Below are positions 38,458 to 51,169 of a DNA stretch of 64,000 nt, piece after piece. Both the position numbers and the translations under genes were made by a program. The notes beneath the pieces are model-generated. The model saw only the letters and a program-made list of their open reading frames with translations. It did not search any database and was not told the DNA's origin. Each line of letters starts with the position of its first letter. The stretch's first letter is position 1. Source of the stretch: Callipepla californica brunnescens (Eukaryota; Chordata; Aves; Galliformes; Odontophoridae); the NCBI GenBank assembly GCA_023055505.1, contig JALIRH010000002.1:58560733-58624732 (forward strand), in the 5' to 3' direction.

Positions 38458-40360
38458 GCCCACTTCCTATACACAGCAATCTCTGTGTGTAATGTTATGC
38501 TCTGTGTAATCCATCACAGAATGCTTAGCAGCTCGACTTAAGCAGGTTCAGTTGCTTGGCAATTACTGGTAAATAAAAGCAGTGCTAATGACATATAATA
38601 AAATATGAATATGTAATATGCATATATACAATATATATTTTTATATATTGTGTACATACATGTAAATGTGTACCTATATATAGATATATAGAGATTATAT
38701 TTCATCCATTGTTCTGTACCTTTTCTCTTCTTTCTAGTTCATAGGTAACATCATTAGACAGTTTGGCCTAGAGACCAAAGATGAATTGGAAATTATTTTT
38801 CTTACAAATATCTGTAAATTTCTTGATTTTAACCAAATCGATTCATATAAATATTGTAGTTATTATATACAGGTTACTACAAAATGCTGTTGTTCAGAGA
38901 ATTAGTATTCCAAAACTGAAATATCAGCAAATATGAATAACCCAATAATCCAACTCAACTTTGGAACTATATTGCACTTTTCACTTGCAAGTACAACACA
39001 CTGAGCATTATGATACATTTATGAAAAAATACCAGATTTAATGTAAATATAAATTTCAAATTAATCACCTGTGAACGATCTTAAAGAACTACACTCACTA
39101 ATTCCAAATCAATAATCTAGCAGACTTATAGGTTTCCTTACATTGATATAGTACCAAAGATAGATGATTTTCCTTTTTCTACTATGAGCCAGTGGAAAAC
39201 CAAATCATTTCAACTAGAAGCAATATTTCATAGCCCACTTCCCTATTGTTCATATTTAAGAACAAATCTGTAATTATTTTAAGTGCTCCATTTTAAGTGA
39301 CATAAGATAGAAATGCCCATCAGGATGTTCTACAATCTGGAATTTCTGTGTGGGCTGGTGGCCAGGAGCAGTAGAGAATTACCATCAAGAAAGGTCTTAG
39401 CAGCCATGGCTCACCTCCATAGCCAGGAGAAAAGTAGTTAGGAGCACCAAGGAACTAAGCACCTCCCTGGGGGTGGTCTTTCCATTATTGTTTGCTGTGG
39501 CAGATTAACACTCAAGTTTAATTGTAGATTGTTGGCATTCTCTTTTTCAGATCAGGTTGAAGGCACACACACTTTAATATAACTTAAAAAATAATGATAC
39601 CTGGACAAACTTAGTTTGACTGGGGTTTGAATAACAGTTCAGATTGCTACTGGAAAATTCTCAGTTGATCTGACAGTTTCTTGTTGATGAAACCAGTACC
39701 AAACATTTTATTCCTTTTAGTCCTACATTTGGACAACATGACAACAGGATTTCTGTATGCACTGACTCAGTGCTACGCTTCTTACCTTTAAATTCAATTA
39801 GTATTTCTTCAGCTGCAGGAAAATACCCTACCTTGGCCCAAGAATCCATGCTAACCATTCAAATGACTACAACAAAAGAATCAACAACAGCGAAAAAGCA
39901 AGCACAATACACATGCCATGGAGCTCAGACATGAATGTCAAGATAAACAGTCAACTATTTATGAAGCTGATACTCAAAGCAAGGGGCACAAAGCGGGTAA
40001 TTTATGAGTCTTGACCCACTGATTCTTCCTTCCCTGAGGAAAGATATTTGGCAAAAATATGCAAAGAAAAAGTGCTGAAACTTAGACATAAAAATCTACT
40101 ACTTATCTGTTTCAGTGGCATGACTTTCTGTTGTTCTGGGTATTCTCAAGTCCCTGTGACCTTGTTGCTGATATGGGCAAGTCAGATTTGAAAAAAGGCA
40201 GATCACATACATGAGTACCAAAGAGTGACTGAAACATATAATTACAGACATTCAAGATTAAAAAAAACTCCTTTAAGCCTTGCACGTATGATTCTGTATC
40301 TCTAAATTAGACTTGAAGTCAACCAAAAGCATGATGAAAGCGTAGTAGATTAATTATATT

Positions 40361-40405
40361 AATTAATATTGTCTATTAATATTAATAGACAATTAATATT
40401 GTCTA
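40361..40405. repeat. 26-bp perfect AT palindrome flanked by direct repeats
   Basis: Positions 40368-40393 are a perfect palindrome (arm ATTGTCTATTAAT and its complement). The 15-mer AATTAATATTGTCTA occurs at 40361-40375 and again at 40391-40405, so the palindrome sits between direct repeats. It may arise from template switching during replication, and could extrude a cruciform. Confidence 0.9.
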
Positions 40406-40475
40406 GTATCAGAAAATAAGCAAAGAATCAAATGAAGTAAAAAGAAACCCCCCAAACTGTAAAATATAAGGTTTG

Positions 40476-40528
40476 GAAATAAATAAATAAATATATATAT
40501 AATATTATATATATTATATATATATAAT
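40476..40528. repeat. (AAAT)n then (TA)n microsatellite
   Basis: Four AAAT units pass into TA-rich repeats with AATATTATAT interruptions. Low-complexity only. Confidence 0.9.
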
Positions 40529-41138
40529 AGTCTGTCTACTATATCTACTACTACTTAAGCACAAACTTACTGACAATAGAAATACACTACAAAATAACAA
40601 TAGAAAGACACTAAATGCAACAGTAGTTGCTTGTAGATAGCTGATACCTGATAATCACATCCTGATCCATGACATGATGTTACATATAGTAACTGGATTA
40701 TGTGAGGGAGAGAAAAGACAAATTAAAAAATGCCATTCTATTCTTTTTTTTTTTTTAGCCTAAATGTTACACTTAAACCATCAATAATCATTTGACTTCT
40801 AACTAAAACGAACTTTTATAAATTTGTTCTTATTTATATGATCATATTTTTTGCGAATGCAATTGAAGAAGCTTCTTCTTTGCAACTATTTCTTTGGATT
40901 AGGAATTCAATAAGGAACTATAAGAACTTCTGTTCACATGTACTCTCCTGTCCTGTCTCTTTCTGAAATCAACTCTATTAAGATCAGGATAAATCACAGT
41001 AAATTGAATATTTACTTTAATTACTGACTCTCAGATATAACCAATACTGTTTTTACTGCTACAGAAGATCCCTTATGTTTATGCTTATTCAGCTCCACAC
41101 TTCATTTAAAGAGTAGCTGAACAGCATAGCTTGTATCC

Positions 41139-41357
41139 ACAGAATCACAGAATCACAAAATTGTAGAAGTTGGAAAGGAACTCTAGATACCATCTAGTCC
41201 AACCTCTCTGTCAAAGCAGTCTCCCTAGACCAGGTTGTACAGGTAGGCATTCAGGCAGGTCTTGAGGTTCTCCAGAGATGGAGACTCCATAAATTCCCTT
41301 GACCTGCTGGCTGTGCTCTTCTTAATGCATCCCAGAATGCCATTGGCCTGGAGGTGG
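41139..41357 (-). mobile_element. CR1 LINE 3' end, internally deleted, minus strand
   Basis: The plus strand begins with ATCCACAGAATCACAGAATC and ACCATCTAGTCCAACCTCTC, the inverted CR1 end. It passes CAGGTCTTGAGGTTCTCCAG, then jumps within the element to CTTCTTAATGCATCCCAGAA and TGCCATTGGCC. Read on the minus strand, that last part gives ANGILGCIKKSTASRSREF, the reverse transcriptase C-terminal region. The jump removes several hundred bases of the normal CR1 3' part. Confidence 0.85.
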
Positions 41358-41892
41358 AGGGAGATGATTCTGACCCTCTACTCTGCTTCTGTGAGACCCC
41401 ACCTGGAGTACTGCATCCAGTTTTTGGTCTCTCAACACAAGAAGGAGATGGAGCTGTTGGAGAGGGTTTAGAGGAGGGCAACAAAAATGATCAGAGGGCT
41501 GGAGCACATCCCCTATGAAGGCAGGCTAAGAGAATTGGGGCTCTTTAACCTAGAGAAGGGTCCAAGGAGACCTTATAGTATCCTTCTAGTACCTGAAGGG
41601 GGCCTACAGGAAAGCCAGGGAGGGACTATTTAGAAGGACAGGCATTAACAGAACAAGGGGAAAATCATTTTAAACTGGAAGAGGGTAGATTTAGACAAGA
41701 TGTTAAGAAGAAATTATTTACTGAGTGTGGTGAGACACTGGAACAGGTTTCCCAACAAATTTGTGGAAGCCCCCTCCCTGGAAGCATTCAAGGCCAGGCT
41801 GCTTTAAGTAATCTAGTCCCTGCCTACAGCAGGGGGGTGAGGGAGGGGTGGAACTAGATGATCTTACAAGCCCCTTCCAACCTCTCTATGAT
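41358..41892 (+). mobile_element. CR1 LINE 3' end, plus strand
   Basis: It begins within the reverse transcriptase frame as ILTLYSASVRPHLEYCIQFL followed by SQHKKEMELLERV, then a stop. It continues with GGAGCACATCCCCTATGAAG, GAAGGACAGGCATTAACAG, AGACACTGGAACAGGTTTCC and the 3' end GGAACTAGATGATCTTACAA and CCCTTCCAACCTCTCTATGATG. It abuts the minus-strand CR1 with no visible spacer. Confidence 0.92.
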
Positions 41893-42169
41893 GACCAAAA
41901 CTGAACACTGTAAACAGTGAAGAATTCATGAAAAGCAATAGTGAGTTCACTAAGTTTATTTAGGAATTACAATATAACACACATAGCAGTTTTTTCTGTA
42001 GCTCCTTCTAACAACTCTGAACTACAGCTATTGCTTATGGTGTAGAAGACACTCAACATGAACTTCTACGTATCAGTAGGATAGCAGGGGTTAATGCTGT
42101 TGTAAGCTTTTTGAATAGGGAATGAGAAAATAGTAGGGAAAAATGTTTGCATCTAGCACTGCTCAAAAC

Positions 42170-42540
42170 CCATGTACAGTACCATAACTGCAATTTTTAG
42201 AAGATTACTGAAATTGGAGAAGGTTCAGAAAAGCCTTCAGAAAAGACTTGCAAAAATAATATCACTATTAATGAAAGAGAAGGTTGAGAGGTGACTTGAT
42301 TACAATTTATCATTCATGAAGAGAAACAAGGACCGGGTACAAATGAGCTCTTTAATCTAGCAGTGAAAGGCATAATAAAAATCAATGGCTTGACACAGAA
42401 GCCAGACAAACTCTTTATCATTGTAGGTCTCTGGGTCACAATGGAATGTCCTTTTATGAAGCAATATGAACTATCAAGCTTGATAGGGATTAGAAGGTAC
42501 ACTCTAATGGCTGTTACAGGATGAAGTTAACTACCTTCCT
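42170..42540 (+). mobile_element. Possible ancient CR1/L3-like relic
   Basis: Phrases such as GAGAAGGTTCAGAAAAG, AGGTTGAGAGGTGACTTGAT, GAGCTCTTTAATCTAGCAGT, GAAAGGCATAATAAAAATCA and AGAAGCCAGACAAACTC follow in the order typical of old CR1/L3-group 3' regions in amniotes. The match is by recollection and diverged. No tail is recognisable. Confidence 0.4.
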
Positions 42541-44796
42541 CTCCTGAGAATGTAAAAGTGGCAGGCAAAGTACCCCTCTTACCATTTGGTTTGTATTTTC
42601 CCTGACTGGATACAAAGCAAGCAAGTGGGTTATTTATAAGCTGATTTGTTGGCAGATAGGTCATAAAATCAAACCATCTGCTATCATAAAGGGAGTCACG
42701 TTTGTGACTTTCTTTGTTAGAACTTCTGTTTGTTGAACGAAAAGATACTGAAAGGCAACAGCTTCATGCAGATACCACAATTATTACATCCTTGTGGTAG
42801 CATAACTGAATTTCATCACTCTTTTTCAGTAAGTTGATAACTAATACAAAATGTCATTGCATTTTTGTCAGAGATTTCTGTCTCTTGAGAGAAAAGTATC
42901 TTTTTTGAAGTCATTCAGATTTCTCCTTTACTGTTCTCTTTTCTTCCCCTGATTTCCTGCCCTCATATGCAGATAGTGAAACCCTTCATCTGTCTCTACC
43001 AATAACACATTTTAAGAAACTAAGCAAGGTTAGTGTTCTGCCCATGTGGTAATATAGTGATCATACTCAATGCTCTGTTTCTAAGAATCTCCTATCAGAT
43101 CAAGTACAGGTGGGATAATTCTCCATGTAGCACAGGGAGACTTAGCTATCTGAAGTGCGGACTTCTCTCACCTCTTATCTGAGTGTTTTCTGTGGTAAAT
43201 TTTTGCACTGTTGGAAAGACAAGACTCCTGGAATGTATTCCTCTTTTTGACCATGAACACTTTTCAGAAGATTATCACTTGTTGATATCACTTCCTTTTT
43301 CAGAAAAGAAACACACACAGCAGTTGTAGAGATTTGTTTTATAGTGTCTGTGCAGGTACAGTAATGGGACTGGTCTAAAACTACAAAGAAAGAATTGGTG
43401 CAAAACCACTGTTTCACACATCTGGCACTGTGAAGGCATCAAGTTAGGTTGTTTTGGATTCCAGACTTATTGATTCTTAGAAAAGGATCACGGAATTGAG
43501 GAGGTCCAAAGCAAAGCCAGTTTAGGTCAAGTTACTGAGATGATCACAGGAAAGGTTTAAGTGTGTGTGAAACCTTTCTATAATCAGAATTAGGTCTAAT
43601 TACTTTAACTCCTGGCTGTTTCATTATTGCTCTGTATCTCTTCTCACTTCATATACCTCTACTGCGGACCATGCACTTCTTTAACTTTAGATTGAAAATA
43701 TTGTAGTCCTCAAAAAAACTGCTGGGTTGTTGTTACTGGACCTAGAATCTATCCTGCTAATGATCTCCTCATTTATAATAAGTCATTATGTTTGAATCTA
43801 TGCCTGGACATTCACAGTAAATTGTTCCCTGCAATGCTTTAGATTTAAATATTTAAATAAGGCTGTATGATACAGCTGGATCTCAGAACAGAGTCTGCAT
43901 TCAGACAGCTGAGAGAAGCTTTAACTCAACCCTACGCACAGAGAAGCTCATTACTGGTGATTGTAAGACCACGGGAATGACAGTTCTGCAAGTCTGGATA
44001 GTAGAGTACTCCTTCAATAACCTAAACAAGCATTATGGAGGAAAGGAAGTAGATATTATAGAGAATTCCTTCTCTTGCTCCCCTCTCTCTTATTCAGTAA
44101 CCTGAAGGGCTGGGACTTTCTGAATCTGGAGTTTCATCCAGACTCCCAAGTTTGATTGCCATGGAAAATCTATCATTCTTGAATCTATGTCTCTAGTGTC
44201 TATGAGGCAGTTCAAAGAATGAAAATGCTAGTAGAAGAGTAATTACATGATTCCAGCTCATCTTTCCTCATTCCTTGATTTCCATGTGTTGGCTCAGCCT
44301 GTAGAATCTTCCCACCATATTCTTTTGACTTCCAGGGCTAATATGTAGTTGCTGACAATGATTGTGCTAGCTACTTCTCTCTGAAGGAGATCATTATTAT
44401 GATGTCCTGGCAATGCCATAAGAGTTAAAAAATGAAAAATTCAGGAAAGGAGAAAATTACTTTTCATATGTATTATTTATTACACTTTTTACACATATTA
44501 ACATGTTACAGTCCTAACTCAGACACAGAATGGCTGGAGTAGAGACACCAATTACAACCTGTTACAGATTTTATTGTATTGATTCTCTTTATTATAACGA
44601 ACAATGAAAAATGAAAATACAAAGACAAGCTCAGTAGAAGAGCCTTGACACATGAGGAATTAAAAAACAAATAAACTAACTCCATGAAACATAGTGCTAG
44701 AGAGCCTTAGGGAAACACTGAATTTGAAATTCTTAGGTAAAGGGCGATAAAGCATTGAAGATTTCATATTAATGACAGAGTAGTGAAAGTACTGAC

Positions 44797-44817
44797 AAAA
44801 AAAAAAAAAAAAAAAAA
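44797..44817. repeat. A21 homopolymer
   Basis: Uninterrupted run of 21 A with no attached retroposon that I can recognise upstream. Confidence 0.9.
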
Positions 44818-46317
44818 CTTTCTATTTCTATTGCTTTATTTCAAAAAAATATTTAAGGAAAACTCTTTAAATTCCTGGAATTCTCCAGAAAAATGCTTTT
44901 TCCCTGAACGAACTAGGAATTAGGTTGTTAAAACAAAAACCTTGTCTGATAAGTGAATTACACTGAATTTTGTAAAGCTAAGGAAAAATGGAAGAAAAAA
45001 ATATTTAATAATCAATCTGAATAAGAATTCAGTACCATGAGGAAAAAAATGGTTTGTAAATATATAACTACACAATGTGTCACAATGCATAAAAATAATA
45101 AATGTGGTTTGTTGTTTTCTTTTTCCTGGGAGAGCTCTTCAGGTGCTTTCTTTCAAGTCAAATGTTCTTTGAGTAGCATGTCTACCTGCTTTTGCTTGCT
45201 TGTTTCAGTGCATCTGTTGAGCAGCTTCTAAGAGACACCAGTCAAATACCTAGTCCCTGTTTTGCTCAGTAGTTAGTTAATTAACTTGACAGTAAATTCT
45301 AAAACACCAAAGAAACAGTCTGAAACTCAGACATTTCAGGCCATTCTAAGAATGAATTACAAGATTTCTTTTCCACAGGAAGTTTGTTCATAAGTATGTA
45401 TGTAGTGCTAGCTTTCTAAGGCATTACTGAGAATAATTAATTTCATGTCAGCTGTTCCAGCCGTGATTTTCACAGGTAGTTTGTCAGTTAACTGCTGCCT
45501 CATAATTCTCCTCTTTGTAGACGAAAATAAAATAATTGCTGTCTAAGTTTCCCTCAGTAGGCTGCAGTCATGAAATTCACAATATGTATTCTGTGTTAAA
45601 AAGAAAATTGTCCCCTCAGTGCTGTGAATAATTTTAACTTCTACTTGACTATTACTTCTTTATTTATCATAACATCAGCACTTATTTTTAAGCTTAGACA
45701 TTTGATTCCATCTTTTCTTTTCTGAGCTAAAGAGCCCACATTATAATGTCTGAAAAAGGATCAGTAAGAACTCAAAAGGATTACTTTATTGAGAGACAAT
45801 AGAAAAAGATGCTTGTTTAAGATGGAAATTGCATGCATTATGTCACTTCAGAATTTTGGGTTACTGTACATACACTAGGAGTGTTTTCATTAATTTTGTA
45901 AAAACATCCGTTTTTAAAACTTTTAATTGGAATGGCAAAAAAAAAAAAAAGACCATTTTTGAATAAAAAAAAAATTATTGAGCATGAGAAACACTGACAA
46001 TAAAGGTAACTTTGGTTAATCACTTGTTTGCCAGTGCATCTGGGAAAATATTGATAGATATATCATGCAGATGATTTATAACACATAGGAACTTCTGGTT
46101 AGGTTTCCCAGCCCCAGTATTAGCTTTAGCTATCATTTTCCCTGTATAATTCCTCTGGCAGGCCAAGTCATATAGTTGAGCAGGAGATCATGTACCCTGT
46201 TTAATTTTTAGCATGCTCTAACCCGGGTTGGGCCAGACCAGAAAATGCTCTTTCATACAGTGCCTTGGAGGCAGCCAAGTCAAGGAGAGCTCCTAGACAG
46301 CACTTGAGATGTGGAAG

Positions 46318-46365
46318 ATTTATTTATTTATTTGCCTATCTATCTATCTATTTATTTATTTATTT
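46318..46365. repeat. (ATTT)n/(ATCT)n compound microsatellite
   Basis: ATTT units, then about three to four ATCT units, then ATTT units again. This is a tetranucleotide compound array. Confidence 0.9.
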
Positions 46366-46514
46366 CTGTTGATGAGAACTGCATCACACTGCATGGTCCA
46401 GGGCCCAAGAAGGCCACCACTGTCTCCAGAGCCAGTCTGCCTCATGTTCATCAGTGCTGAGATCTGAATCATTCCCTACTTCCTTTAAAAGTATGCTTGC
46501 CATGGCAGCTATCA

Positions 46515-47388
46515 TTTCATAGCATCATAGAAACATCATAGTTAGAAGAAAACTCCAAGATCATCCAGTCCAAACATCCACCTACCACCAATATTTCCCA
46601 GTAAACCATGTTCCTCAGGACAAAATCTAAACATTTCTTGAACACCTCCCTGGACATACTGTTCCATTGCCTAACCTGTCTTCCAGAGAATAAATTTTTC
46701 CTAATGTGGAACCTGAATCTCCCCGGCACAACTTGAGGCCATTTCCTCTAGTTCTATTGCTAGCTACAAAGGAGATGAGGCCAACTCCCCTCTCACCGCA
46801 GTCTCCTTTCAGGTAGTTGCAGACAGTGATAAGGTCTCCTCTGAACCTCCTCTTCTCCAGACTAAACAATTCCAGCTTCTTCAACTACTCCTGCTTCAGA
46901 CCTCTCACCATCTTCGTTGCCCTTTTCTGAACATGCTTCAGAGCCTCAAAGTCTTTCTTGTAGTGAGGGGCCCAAAACTGAACAAAAGGTGCAGCCTCAC
47001 CAGAGCTGAGTACAGAGATGATCACTTCCTTGCTCCTGCTGGCAACACTATTTCTAATGCAAATCAGGATGCCATTGGCCCTCTTGGCCACCTGGGACAC
47101 ATTAATGTTCAGCTGAACATCAACCAATACCCTCAGGTCCGTTTCTTCTGTACAGTCTTCCAGCCACTTTGCCTCAAGCCTGTATCATTGGCTGGAGTTG
47201 TTGTGGCCAATGTGCAGGACCCACTACTTGGTCTTGTTGAACTTCATCCCATTGGCCTCAGCCCATTAATTCAGACTATCCAGATGCCTCTGTAAGGCCT
47301 TCCTACCCCATGCAGATCAACACCTCCTCCCAACATAGTGTCATCTGCAAACTTACTGAGGGTGCACTCAATCCCCTCATCCAGGGAC
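46515..47388 (-). mobile_element. CR1 LINE 3' portion, longest copy, minus strand
   Basis: About 870 bp of CR1 in minus orientation. The plus strand opens with the inverted 3' end (CATAGAAACATCATAGTTAG, ATCATCCAGTCCAAACATCC). It passes AAGGTCTCCTCTGAACCTCC and TCTTGTAGTGAGGGGCCCAA, and reaches GTGTCATCTGCAAACTTACT and GAGGGTGCACTCAATCCCCT. The 5' end is truncated near 47388. This reaches further into the element than the other copies here. Confidence 0.94.
46885..47127 (-). pseudogene. CR1 reverse transcriptase C-terminal remnant
   Basis: The minus-strand frame reads DVQLNINVSQVAKRANGILI, then VASRSKEVIISVLSSGEAAP, FVQFWAPHYKKDFEALKHVQ, then KRATKMVRGLK. These match the conserved C-terminal segment of CR1 ORF2 (compare LGVLVDHRM.. 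and HLEYCVQF.. at 21.6 kb). A second frame at 46627-46884 continues the downstream part ([20 protein letters not shown]), so there is a frame break between them. It is non-functional without the catalytic core. Confidence 0.85.
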
Positions 47389-47539
47389 CTTCTGCCAGTT
47401 CTTTACCCATAAGAGTTTATATGATAGCTCACTGCTTTTCTCATTAATATTTATCTGGAATGTGGGAAATTTAGGTTCAGTGACCTCATTCACCCAGCTC
47501 TGTTGTATCCAAAACCAATAACTCTTTAGTGTAAAAATA

Positions 47540-47650
47540 CGGAAACAGTTCTTGAAGTAAGGACTAGAATCTCGGTCTGCCCACTCCCAGCCAAATGTTG
47601 TGGCACTAGGCCACAAAGTCATGTTCCCTCTTGCACTCTTCCTCACATCT
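47540..47650 (-). mobile_element. Probable tRNA-derived SINE relic (MIR-like)
   Basis: The plus strand reads AGAATCTCGGTCTGCCCACT, then CAAATGTTGTGGCACTAGGC and CACAAAGTCATGTTCCCTC. In reverse this resembles the A/B-box region of old amniote tRNA-derived SINEs ('...tgtggcctagtggttagagca... gggagacctgggttc...'). It is short and diverged, without a clear tail, so this is a pattern match only. Confidence 0.35.
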
Positions 47651-50600
47651 TCCATGGGTATTGCATCATTTCCTCTGTAGACAAAGTGTTTCAACAGCAA
47701 TAGCCCCCTCCTTTCCCAGCTGTGTGGATTGTGGTTAATGCTGTCTTCTGGGAGAGGGGAGCTGTGGCTCTTAATCTTTTCAGACAGAGGATATTGTCTG
47801 AGTCTGCTCCAGGCTCCAGGGAATCTGTAAAAGGTAGGCAACAATACAGCTGTTACCTTGTTTTTAAAGAGAACACGTGCTGTCACATTTTGTGTGGGAC
47901 CTGTTAGCCTATGCACATGCAGCCTATGAAATCTCTACCTACATATAGGTTGGCACTACAAAGAGCTGTAAGAAGAGCGGCTCCTGCTTTCCAGATCCAA
48001 GTCAGGGCTTTGTTGCAAAAATGTTCTTCTCAGATGGGACTGTTTGTGGGCACAGTGCCCAGAGAGCTCTCTAGGGAGTTGGGGAGACAATCAGGTAACT
48101 TTGCTGGTGGTTGAAAAGTGGGCATGAGTCTTTGAGGTTGCAGTTTGGAGCTTTGCCACACATGCCCAGGTTCTGCTAAAGGACTTAGAAGCTTTTAGGG
48201 GATCTTGTCCCTCCTCTTGGTTTTAGGTAGTGGAAAAACTTGATTACCTCTTAGCAAATTTGATGCTTTTGAAGTTGCCCACAACTTTATGCACTTGTTT
48301 GTTTGTCTTTAGGTTGAGTTATTACAAAAACTTTCCCTGTCTAACTGAAGAACCCTCTAATATCAGATATCTTCTTGTACAGATGCTTGCAGACAAAGGC
48401 TAATCCTATTCAGTCTGTTCTGTTAAATACATTCTGATCTTTAAGTATCTCACTGTAAGACAAATTTCAAGGCCTGTGAATCCATCCCACAGTGATTTCA
48501 ACAGAGTCAGTTGAGATTAAGAGGTTTAGATTGTAATTTCTTTTGAGATTTTAAAATTTATTTTAAACAGTCAGGAGATGGGAATGTCATAGAAGTAAAT
48601 GTCAGACAAACTTGCTTATTGTATTTATTCCATGAAACAAAGCCTCTGACATTTCAGTTCAGAATTAACAGAATTCTACAATCTGATGGCTTTTCAAAGC
48701 TGTACTTGAATTAGTAAATAACGGTTCATTAGTTGGAAGGGGGATTCTGTAGAGCAAATATTTTTCTCACAGAAAATATAATTTAATTAGTCACAGTTAG
48801 CTGAGTGTTCTTGCATTGAATGGGGCTGAAAGTAAATTGACCTACTGCCCAACAAATTTTCCCTATGGAGAATGGCTTAAAGACAATGTTGATGAGGCAC
48901 AGAAAAAATTACACTTATGCTATATGTGACAGTGAGGTCTTTCAGAGCAACTTGTCAAAAGACATTTGCAATAGAAACCTGAGTGCTTTCAAAAAAAAAA
49001 ATTGAGACTTCCTTATGTGTGAAGTTTATAATGTTGATTATATAAATTTTTAAATGTACACTATGTATATTTATCTTCCCATGAATGTATATGAATGTAT
49101 ATTTAAATAGGCTTTTCCACTTGAAAAGAAGCATTTCAAATGCAGTGATATTAGAGGATTCTTCAATTAAGCAGGGTAAGTTTTTGTAATAAATCAACCT
49201 AAAGATGAACACCTGAAAATTATGAATTATGTAGGTTATTTTGGTTTTATTTAAGAACCACATGTATTTAAAATTAATATATTTGTCCTGAATTTCTGTA
49301 TGCTATTTATGGTGACAGCCCTCATGAGCTTGGTAGTGATGATTTCAAGCGTAATTACTTGAGGAACAAACTGCATCCTCATAGAGACTGGAGTATCACT
49401 GTGCTTTATGCTTTGAAAAACCTCACTCTGATCATAGAATCTCTGGCCACAAATGCAAGACGATGGAGTATTTTCTTCCCATTAGTATAGATTACTCTTG
49501 AAAGTACTATGAATAAAATATTCTGATTGGCAACATCAATGATTCAGTGCACTACTTCACTGTATTCTAAGGCATAGTGCTTTGATATCACAACAAAATA
49601 ATGTACAAATGTATATTTCTCTTATGTCATACTTTTGCAACCTCTTAGTTCCTTCCCTCTCACAGAGTCTTCAGTGAAGGAAGAATAGCACATCCCTGAT
49701 GGTACACAACTGACCATGAACATATTGAAAAATACTTAGCAGAAAAAAATGGAGATAATGATCCAGAGAATTTTTGTTGGGTGAAATTTATTTCTGAGTT
49801 GCACTGAAAATTGTTTTTTATTATTTGTGTATTTCATGTCCTTTATATGATGTATGTGCTCTGTGATTCTTCCTGGCAGACAGGAAGTCCATGCCAGTCT
49901 CAGTCATCAGGTAGACAGATTCAAAACATAATTAAAAATATTAATTATATTTTACGTATGTTATTATATTTTAATACAAATCTAGTGGTCGTGAACCAAA
50001 ATTGTCTGTGAATATTCTTTAAAGGAAAACTGAAAAACTTATTGGCATACTTGAATAATTTGAGTCTCCTATCAAAAATCTTGTATTACAAATTTTGCAG
50101 TTAACTCCATAAAACAATTGTATCAAGAGTGTGGTCATTACTATATTGCTTTGTGTTTGCATATATTTAGAAGGTGATCAGTCTTCTTGGTCAGGAATCT
50201 TAATCAATTTATCTAATCCACTCTCTTCTATTTATTGTTTTTAACAATATGATAAATGTGTGTAATATTTCTTGTGAATATCAGAAAAGTTTGAGATCCA
50301 ATTTTGGAAAAAAAGTTTCATCTCTTTAAAGTTGATAATGGTGCTGTACTATTTTATTTTTTTTCTTGTGGCTTTGTTCTGGATAACCATTTTGTATGCT
50401 ATAATCAAGAGAAATGCACAAGTAACAGTGTGATTGGCTTACAGTGTCAAATATAGGATAAAACTCTTTGTTAAAGCAACTCAGTTTTTGGTTCTTACTG
50501 TAAATTTTAGATAATTATGGCATGGAAATAACTGGAATGCATGGATACTTGCCATACTTCATCTTCCCAGGAAATTCAGCTTTATTAAATGTATCATATT

Positions 50601-51169
50601 CAGGTTGAGTCCTCAATTCAAGCCTGAACTTTCATCTGTACTCCTTGTCACAGAGCACATCTGTGAACACAATCCATGTAAGCAGCAAATTCAGATCTGG
50701 TAGACAGATACACAACTTAGCTGGATACATAAACCTGTATGGTTTAAACTGTGTGCACTCTATAAAGAGGGCAGTTTAAAAGCTTACTTTAGAAACACAT
50801 GCCTAAAAGCGATATTTGACTTATTACAAATATTTATGAACATAGTGCTAAAACATGATTATTTTTCTGAAATTTGTGAATGCGTATGAATATCAGAAAC
50901 TTTTATTTCAGCTGTAAAGAAATTTACTTTACTATTGGTCAAGGGATGTCAATCAATTTAACTTATTATACAGCTGAAATGTATTAACAGTAGAATAATA
51001 TAGTTGTATATTTCAAATGACTGATACAAGTGTGAAATTACTGCAGAATTTGTCAATTATTCTGTGAGATGTTCACTATAAAAACAGAACTTCACTTGAA
51101 AATCATAGGTTTGATATAATCTATAACATTCCAAAGTTGCCTCTTGTGAATATGACATCTTTACTTTTT

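Larger units (their letters stand above)
36012..41138. other. Unique AT-rich sequence with simple repeats
   Basis: No gene recognised. It holds a long C run, a TA-rich region near 38600-38700, an AT palindrome at 40.37 kb and an AT microsatellite at 40.48 kb, listed separately where well bounded. A short stretch near 37190 (CCATGTAGTCCAGC) weakly recalls an inverted CR1 end but is too short to call. Confidence 0.5.
41893..46514. other. Unique sequence, one possible ancient repeat
   Basis: No gene recognised. Open frames are 80 codons or shorter and lack motifs. A possible ancient CR1 at 42170-42540 and an A21 tract are listed separately. Confidence 0.5.

Noticed and set aside
48955..49263. 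102-codon minus-strand open frame
   Set aside because: Composition is almost entirely I, F, K, N and Y, as expected from translating AT-rich noncoding DNA.
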